NCBI RefSeq assembly: GCF_049243985.1
Contig: NC_135381.1
Location: forward strand, 13,503,345-13,567,344
DNA: 64,000 nucleotides
Reading direction: 5' to 3'
Origin: Paroedura picta
Taxonomy: Eukaryota > Chordata > Lepidosauria > Squamata > Gekkonidae
Made by a program: the position numbers and the translations under genes
The notes under the pieces: model-generated
What the model was told of the DNA's origin: nothing
Databases searched by the model: none
The model's input: the letters and a program-made list of their open reading frames with translations, nothing else
Part shown: piece after piece, positions 12,601-21,600 of the stretch
Layout of the letters: the number at the start of each line of letters is the position of its first letter
How positions within the stretch are numbered: the first letter of the stretch is position 1

Positions 12601-15600
12601 TGGAAGTGTGCTGGTCTCAAACTATATCAGGCTGTTTCTGGTAGCTGCTGTCCAGGGTCTCGACTGGGGGTCTTTGTGACCATTGTTTCCTTTTTTGATT
12701 TTAAACTAAAAATGCCAGGGACTGGGCCAGGGAACTTCTTGAAGCACTGCCAAGCTCTGCTATGGAGCTGCGGCCCCAGGCAACGGCCGATTGAACTCCT
12801 GACTTGATTTGTTCCAGCGGCACAGTAGGCTGCCTGCCTCTTACTAGAGACGCAGATCACATAAAATGGGTGTCCGTGGCTACGGATTGAAGACTGGGTC
12901 TGCACAGCCGAGGACTGAATGTTCCAGGGCAGCATAGGAAGTGACCCCCACCGCTGACTGTGGAGCCAAGGGCTGTCTTGTAAATTCTGTTCTAGTGGCC
13001 CTGCAGGGGCAATTCCTAGAAGGCACTGGCGTTAGAAACCAAATTTCTAGGAATTGTTTTTATTTATGTATTGATTTATTTGGATTTTTTTTATACTGCC
13101 CATTCTTTGCGGCTCTGGGCGGTTTACGTGGGACGTTGCACAGATTTACATGGAACATTATAACAATCTATATAACATTATACAATTTTCAATAGAACAT
13201 CACAATCTATCAGTAACAATTACAACACAACGTGAATAACAACAGTGCTGGGGAGATCAAATTGTTCAGTCATGGCAGGGTGTCTGGGGGTGGGGGGACC
13301 AGCAGATGTTCCGAGTTGCTTCAAGTGAATACCTGGTGGAGGAGCTCCCTTTTGCAGGCCCTGCACAGCTGTGGGAGTTCAGGCAGGGCTTTGATTTCTT
13401 CAGGGAGCTCGTTCCACCAGGTGGGGACCAGGACAGAGAAGGCCCTGCCCCTTGGTGAGGTCCAACATGCTTCTCTGGGGCCAGGAATGCACAGCCAGTT
13501 GGAGGTGGCAGAGCGTAAGACTCTTTTGGGGTATAGGCAGGGAGGCGGTCTTTCAAATACATTGGGCCCAAACCGCGTATGGCCTTGATTACCAAAACCT
13601 TAAGCTTAGTCCGGAATTCAACTGGGAGCCAGGCAAGTTGTTGGAGTACTGGCTGGATGTGGGATCTCCATGTTTTAGGGAGAATCCTGGCCACAGCATT
13701 CTGCACCAGTTGTAGTTTCCAGATCAAGGATAAGATTAGATCGCTTAGAAAAGGAGATTCTGGCCCTTAGGGCTACAAAAGTTGCTTCCATGTTTTGAAG
13801 CATTTCATCTTGGGGCCTGAGATACGTATTTTAAATTAATTTAAATAAATTGTAGGACCCAGATGAGTGACTGAACGGCACTTCCTGTGGTCATGGGGTT
13901 TGTTCTGTGCCCTGCATGACTCCGTGGCCTCTCCCGAGGACTGTTGTACGGAATAATTTATTTGCTTCATTTATGCATTTATTTAAAACCTTTCTGTCTT
14001 GCCTTTTGATGCAACTCAGATCCTCCAGGGCAGCAGACGTTAAAACACGTCAAACATTAAAAACAGTCTTTATACAGTAATATGCAGCATGGCAATAAAA
14101 TGTCAAATTGCTCTGGGTCACTCAGCAATGCTGAACATGGAAAAGCAAGGACAGAAGCCTACCAAATGTAGATGAATTCAATCTATCATATTTCCAAAAG
14201 CCACTTATGGCTGTGAAAGCTGGACAGTGAAAAAATCGGACAAGAGAAGAATCGATTCATTTGAACTCTGGTGTTGGAGGTGGCTTCTGTGGCTTCCATG
14301 GATGGAAAAGTCACAAACAAGAAAATACAACAGTGCATAAAGCCTGATCTATCACTGCGAGGCATAATCACAAAACTCCGGCGCACTTACTTTGGCCATA
14401 TCCTGCGATCCAACTCAATGGAGAAAGCAATTATGCTAGGATTGGTCAGTGGAAAAAGGAAACCAGGTTGACAAAGGGAACGGTGGTCAGATATGATCAA
14501 AATGGACAACAGCCAGAACATTATACAACTAAAAGAAACGGTGCAAGGTTGGCTGTTTGTGCGGCACAGTCGTCCTGAAGGTGTTGAGGCAAATTTGGCC
14601 TGAAGGTCTCTCCCTCCAGAACGCGAGCACTAGGCCATAACATGTTCCTTCGTGGATGTGGCCCCATTCTAGCCTCTCTGTTTTCACCAGCAATTGTTAC
14701 AAAATCCAGGAAGCTACATTGGCCGGGGAGAGAAATAGAGAGACATCCTTGTGTTATTTTTAAGCTGTGTGCTCCAGCATTGTGGTTCTGGTAGGCCCTG
14801 AGTAAAGAGGCCAGTGAAACTACCTTCTGATCCCTTTTGCTATGAAATCAGCCCTTTGAGCTCGCTCTACTTTAGTATTTTATTTCCCTTGACATTCAAG
14901 CTGTTCCCAGGCTCTCTACCCGTCCCCCTGGTCTGACTAGTCATTGTTCTTGTGAAAGGCTCCATCCTGCTTCCTTGGAACAAAGGAGCTGTTTATTCTA
15001 ATGAGGAATATTGGTAGTGCCAATAAGCTAGTAACGACTTGCTTCACATATCAATGAGTAGAGCCATGTTGTCGCTGTGTAGAGAGTTGAATTTAGCCTG
15101 TGGAGACTTAGTAGGTTCAGCTCCTCACTCAGCCGCAGAAGGAGGTTGGCGTTGTTCTTGATCTACCTCTCAAGGTTCTTATGACAAAAAGGGGTCTGTG
15201 TACTTTATTATTTTATTATTTATTTGATTGGTATGACCGCCGCTCTCGGAAACCGGCTCACGGCAGTTCACAATATTTCAATAAAAGTCAATACATTAAA
15301 AACCATTAACATTCCCCATTAAAGGTAAAGGTATCCCCTGTGCAAGCATCGAGTCATGTCTGACCCTTGGGGTGACGCCCTCTAGCGTTTTCATGGCAGA
15401 CTCAATACGGGGTGGTTTGCCAGTGCCTTCCCCAGTCATTACCGTTTACCCCCCAGCAAGCTGGTTACTCATTTTACCGACCTCAGAAGGATGGAAGGCT
15501 GAGTCAACCTTGAGCCGGCTGCTGGGATTGAACTCCCAGCCTCATGGGCAAAGCTTTCAGACGGCTGCCTTACCACTCTGCGCCACAAGAGGCTCCTATG

Positions 15601-18600
15601 AGCCCATTAACATTCCCCATTAAAAGCCCCATAAATAGTGACTCGCTCACAATGATGGCAATTGAATAAAACTGTTCCCACACAGGCCCACTGGATGGGC
15701 AGGGGGGAGCGGATGGATAATTGGGCATAGGGTAGAACAGTCTGGGGAACCAGGCCAGCCTAATACTGGCTTCTCCCCACCCCCCCTGGGGAGAGGGGCC
15801 CGATCTTAGCCCCCGGGCCACCACCCGGCCTCAGACAAACGCCTGGCGGAAGAGCTCTGTTTTGCAGGCCCTTGGTCTCCTTGGAGGAAGAATCCTTGCT
15901 TGGATCTGGCTTGTGCTGAGAAATGCCTCCTGGACAAGAGGGAGCCCTCCCGTCCCTCCATCATGCCTGGATCCATTTTAAATAGTAGCTAGCTGATCTG
16001 GCAGTAGGGTTTTTTTTCCTTTTTTTTTAATGAACAGTCTTAATACAAGCATTTCCCAAAAACTGGGTGGTAGGCATCATCTTGGAGAGGCATCCTTCCT
16101 GTCTTACACACGAGGACATGCCTCTTCTGAGATGAGGTCTCATGACATGTCCGTCACCCTTGAACAAATGAACTTTATCTGCACATGACAAGTGGATAAA
16201 ATCAGCGGTGCTGGGGTTGGCACTTCCTGGCTCTTGGCCTGAGACATCTGCTGGAGTGTGGCTCTTCTTTCTTTCTGTGGGAGTCCTTAGTTTCCTGACC
16301 TCACCACTGGTTCTCTTTTCCTTCCAGAGCTACCCCCGTCGGAGTTCTTGCAAGTGGTCGATTCCACCTGGCTGGTGCTCAACGTCTTGTCCAATGGCAG
16401 CTCTTCTGCCAACATCCAGCCCATCGGGGTCACCAAGATCGCCAAGTCAGTCATCGCACCATTGGCAGAGCACAACGTCTCGGTATTGATGCTCTCCACC
16501 TACCAGACTGACTTCATTCTGGTGAGCCTCAGCTGTTTTTTGGGGTGGCTTTTACCTAGGGCAGGGCTGACCCAGCAGTGGCTCTCCAGAAGTCCATGGA
16601 CTGCAGTTCCCATGAGCCCTTGCCAGCATGGCATGCTGGCAGGGGTTCAGGGGGATTACAGTCCCTGGACATCTGGAGAGCCACCATTCGGTCACCCCTG
16701 ACCTAGACGATAAACGGTGTGAGGGTCTATGTCTACGTAATCTTTGTGTCTTTGCGTTTTGTGCATTTTTTGTAGTCTAGCAAATCATTAACTTTTTCTC
16801 ACTGAATAGAAGATATTTATAAAGTTAAACTGAGTGTTCAGTCAACATTCCTGTCCATTTCTGCTCAAGTCCCTCAATCAGAAAAAGATTTTTGTCCTAG
16901 TAATTGATTACTTATAAGCATATATTAACATTTGAGGTGGGAGTGTTTGGACTTTGGTCCCCTTTTTTTTTGGAACGCTGTCAGATCGGTTAGAGTTTTC
17001 TAGGATGTTGTACCACAGCCAGAAGGCATGCTGGCAGGGGCTCTTGGGAATTATAGTCCATGGATGTCCGGAGAGCCACAGTTTGGCCACTCCTGGTCTA
17101 GACCCACCATGAAGGCCAAGTCACGTTCTAGTGGGGCAGGGACCCATTGGGTGATGGACACAGTCTTGGGGACAGGGGACTGATCCTGTAGCCCGGGGGT
17201 CAGCAACCTCCGGTCTGCGGCCCGGTACCGGTCCGCAAAGGCCATGGTACCAGGCCGCCAGCAGCCGCGCCTGCTTCCCCCCCCCCCACAGCGAGAAGCT
17301 CAGGGAAGAGGCATGCCGGCGACACAAATGCGCACTCGCAGTTGCCGCGCATGCACATTGCGCCCCCTGGTGGCGAAAATGCACACACGCAGTTGCTGCA
17401 CATGCGCGTTAGCGCCCCCTGGTGGCGAAAATGCGCATGTGCGGCAACTGTGCGTGCGCATTTGCGCACAGCTGCTGCGCGGCGCCCGGGCTGTCGGATG
17501 TCCCCTCACCCTGGAGGCAGTCCCTGACCACAGAATGGTTGGGGACTGCTGCTGTTGCCAACCATTCTTTCTGCCCCTATGGAGCTGGAGAATCCGAGCT
17601 CTTTGACAAACAAAACATATAGAAGTTGTGTTTCGCGATAACTACATTTTGATAAATTTGATGCTAGCTCCTGAGGCTGGCGGTAGAAAGTTACACATGT
17701 TTTTGAATAGACCAGATTGACAAAGAAGCCCTTGTGGAGTCACTTATGTATGAACCCAGTGGGCTTTTGTTAATCAAAGCATCCAGTTTTTGTTAGGCAG
17801 CAACCAGTGAGCAGACCGTCAGTCATAACTCTTATGGACTAGTAACTTTTGAAGGCACTTTCCATGGCTGATGCCTTTGCTTAGCTGCTACTTTCAGTTG
17901 CAGGTGTCCTGTTTCCAGCCAGCAGGCAACGGTCTTCCTGAGGCCGGCAGACAGACAAGAGTCAAGGCAGGCAGGAGGGAAGAGCAGAATAGGCACAAAG
18001 CGTGGCATGGAGGCAACAACAGCAAGCTGTGGGACCATCAGGCTTCCAAGCTTCTGCAGGCATATATAAGAAGCTGGGACCCCACCTTTTCTTGTGATCT
18101 CCACTCCATCATCTTCCTGAGAGAGATGGGAGAGAGGCCGCAGTTTGACTACCCCTGGTCCAGACGGTCCATTTTGTCAACAAGGACCTGTTTGCACCTA
18201 AAACTGTGCTGGGAGGGGCTGTGGAGCAGGGTTGATAAGGGGGTGGGGGTGGGGGTGCTTGTGTAAGATCCCCCGTCTTAGCAAAGGCTATGCAATCGAT
18301 GTCTCAATAAAGTCTTTTCCTAAACGAAGTCTGATTATTGGGAGCATCTGGATCCTCACAGTGGGGGGTCTCTAATCTGGAGAAGCGGATTTGATTCTCC
18401 ACTCCGCCAAATGCAGAGCTCTCTCAGCCTCCCCCTCCCTCACAGGGTGTCTGTTGAGGGGAGAGGGAAGGGAAGGTGATTGGAAGCCGCTTAGGTTAGT
18501 AAAAAGCAAGATAATTAATGTATTCCTTAATTACAATTTTATTGATGCATTAAAAAGCGGACTCACGTGATCAGTCGTTGCAAGTTTCAGGATTTCTGAC

Positions 18601-21600
18601 CATTTGGAAATGCGCAACCACTTCCCTGCAATTCTCAAGGTACTGAATTCTGCACTCAGTTCCTGTTGGAGTTCCGGAATCCCTGCCAGCTTGGGTGCTA
18701 GGGAGGCCGTGAGACTTTGCACTCAGGCAGAACAATACGTTTCTCGTTAGGCTTGAGATCTAGCAGTGACCTTTGACCTCTCTTTCAGGTGCGGGAGAAA
18801 GACTTGCCTGTTGTGATTCACACTCTGGAAGGCGAGTTTGATATTTACAAGGAGGTAAATGGGGAGCCGGTCCCTGCAAGCTGTGATGAGGCAAGCAATG
18901 GTTTCCTGAAGCCAAAACAAGGTGAGTGTGCATTGGGTGCGGCACAGTTCCTGGGCAATGCGTCCTTGCTTCCAAGTGACAATAGTTGGCGTGTCCGAAA
19001 TAGTAGGATGCGAGCACAGTAAACCCCATGCCTTGGTCTGCCTTTGCCTGACAAAATGAGCTTTGATTCATAAATAGCATTTTAGGTGGTACTAGAGTAG
19101 GAATTTCCCTCTCCTCCTACTGGCTAAGGCAGCTACTCACCTTAAACTGACTTGCTTCTAGCAAATTAGGCTTGCAGCCTTTGTAGCAAATATCATTTCC
19201 ATTGATGCCCTGTGATATTTGGAAAGTGCTGCACACTTGCTCCAAACAGGATATTGGAGTGTGGCTGTCGTCAATTCTGGCTGTCACAATTATTTTTTAA
19301 ATGATACATTGCTATGAACAAAGTTTCTGCAGAGGCTGCCTGGCTGCATCCTGCACAGGTCTGATCAGTGCATGTGGCCAACACGCTGGGTGTGGATGCT
19401 TATAGGAATGCAGATGCTGCTCCTGCCCCACCTTACATACATTCACCTGAACTTGGGCTCACTGCCTGCCCAGGTACAGCCTGTTCTCCGTCATTGGGAC
19501 AAAGCCACAGAGGCGGAGTGTACCTGTTTTGCATAACAGGGACAGAATCAATGTAGATTCTTATAGAAATGTACCTAGGAGAGGGGTAGACCGCTGTGCC
19601 CATTCACATTACACGCATCGGCCCTGAATGCTGAGATGCTGGGTGTCCAAGGCTCCTGCTGTCAGAATGTGCTCCAGCAGATGCTTGGTTTAGAGGCTTG
19701 GGGGATGGCTGCACTTACATGAGGAGAGTACAGTGGCTGCTGTTCTGTCCTTCCTCAATGCATTTTGGAATGTTGCTGCTGTCTTTCCTCTCTGTAGAAA
19801 TAATTCCCTCTTCTGCCATTCTGTTTCCTTCCCGAGAGCCAGTTTGGTGTAGTGGTTAAGAGTGCGGACTTCTAATCTGGCATACCGGGTTCGATTCTGC
19901 ACTCCCCCACATGCAGCCAGCTGGGTGACCTTGGGCTCGCCACGGCACCAATAAAGCTGTTCTGACCGAGCAGTGATATCAGGGCTCTCTCAACCTCACC
20001 CACCTCACAGGGTGTCTGTTGTGGGGAGAGGAATGGGAAGGCGACTGTAAGCCGCTTTGAGCCTCCTTCAGGTAGGGAAAAGCAGCATATAAGAACCAAC
20101 TCTTCTTCTACACCGAGCTGGCACGCTTGTTGCTTTAGCATTTCTGATTTCTTTCTCCCTCTCGCTCTAGCTGTGAACTGCACCGTTCACCCAGTCCAGA
20201 GCCCTCAGAACAGGTTCTGCATTCTCAGTGTTGCGCCCGACTCTCTACCAGCCATCGCCACCATCCTCATCGATGTCCTGTTCTACTCACACAGGTAAGC
20301 AAGAGGCTTTGCAGAAGCCTTCCGTGGGGTGAGGCCCCGCCCATTCCCTGCTACAGAGCCAGCGTCCTCAATGATCCAAAATGGTGGAGAAGTAATTTGG
20401 CTCAGTTCTGAAGCCAACCGGGAGGATCCTAAGTGACTCTTTCCTAAGGAAATAAATTCCTGTGGTCCATCTGTTGTGCACTGCACACCTATCGGAGCCA
20501 GGCGAAGATAAAGGCCTACCTGGGCAAAGTCTCCCCTCCTTCGAATGCCAGCTGGAGGGTTTAGCAGGCCCTGTGGGGCTGGGGAAGAGACCACTGGTCC
20601 CAGACCTCTGTAAGTAGGGTGTTCCAGAGGTGGTTGGGGCCAGGATGAAAACGCCCTGACCCTTGATGACATTCAGGGCAGGCATCTCAAGCAGGTTGGT
20701 CCCCTGGGAGTGCACTGCTTGCTGAGGGTATATGGAGGGACATGTTCTCATAGGTAGCAGTAGAGATGGCAAAACACTCTAATGCCCCACTAAGTCCAGC
20801 TCTGGAAGCTAACGTTGCACAAACTTTAGAGGAGTGGCTCTCAACCTGGGGGTTGGGACCCCTTTGGGGGTCGAACGACCCTTTCACAGGGGTCACGGCA
20901 GGGGAAGCAGCTTGGCCGGGGGGGGCGCCATCTACACAATTACTTTGTGGGGTAGATCGAGATAGGGCGTTCGTCTGTCTGGAGCAGCGGAAAAGAGCGA
21001 GATCAGCATGGTGGGACAAGAGGCAGAACTGAATTGAGAAACCCCGGAAAAAAAACAATTTCCATATAATCATGAACAAGGGATCTTCATGCCATTGGTC
21101 AGTTTTGGTTCAATTTCAGTGAAAGAACCCTTGCATAATTTTATGGTTGGGAGTCACCGCAACATGAGGAACTGTATTAAAGGGTCGCGACATTAGGAAG
21201 GTTGAGAACCACTGGTTTAGAGGGTCATCAGATTGACAGCTTGTCAGCTTCACCGGCCCGTCTATTTGCAGCAGCACGCCGAAGGAAACGGTTCCCAGTG
21301 GCCAGGATCTCAACTCCATTGCCTTCTTTGCCTTTTCGTTGATCGAGGGCTACATTTCTATTGTCATGGATGCTGAGACCAAGAAGAGGTAAGGACCACC
21401 CATAAGTCACCTTCTGAAGAGCTAAGCCTGGTGTGGGGTTTGCCTGTGTGTGAAATAATTTTGCAAGTTCAACATCAGCAAGGCCGAATTCTGCTGCTTG
21501 TAGAACGGATGCTGGGGCCGGATGGGACCCAGTGATGACGTTTGTCCTATTAGACGTCTTAGCAATATTTCAAGAGCCTCTTGTGGCGCAGAGTGGTAAG

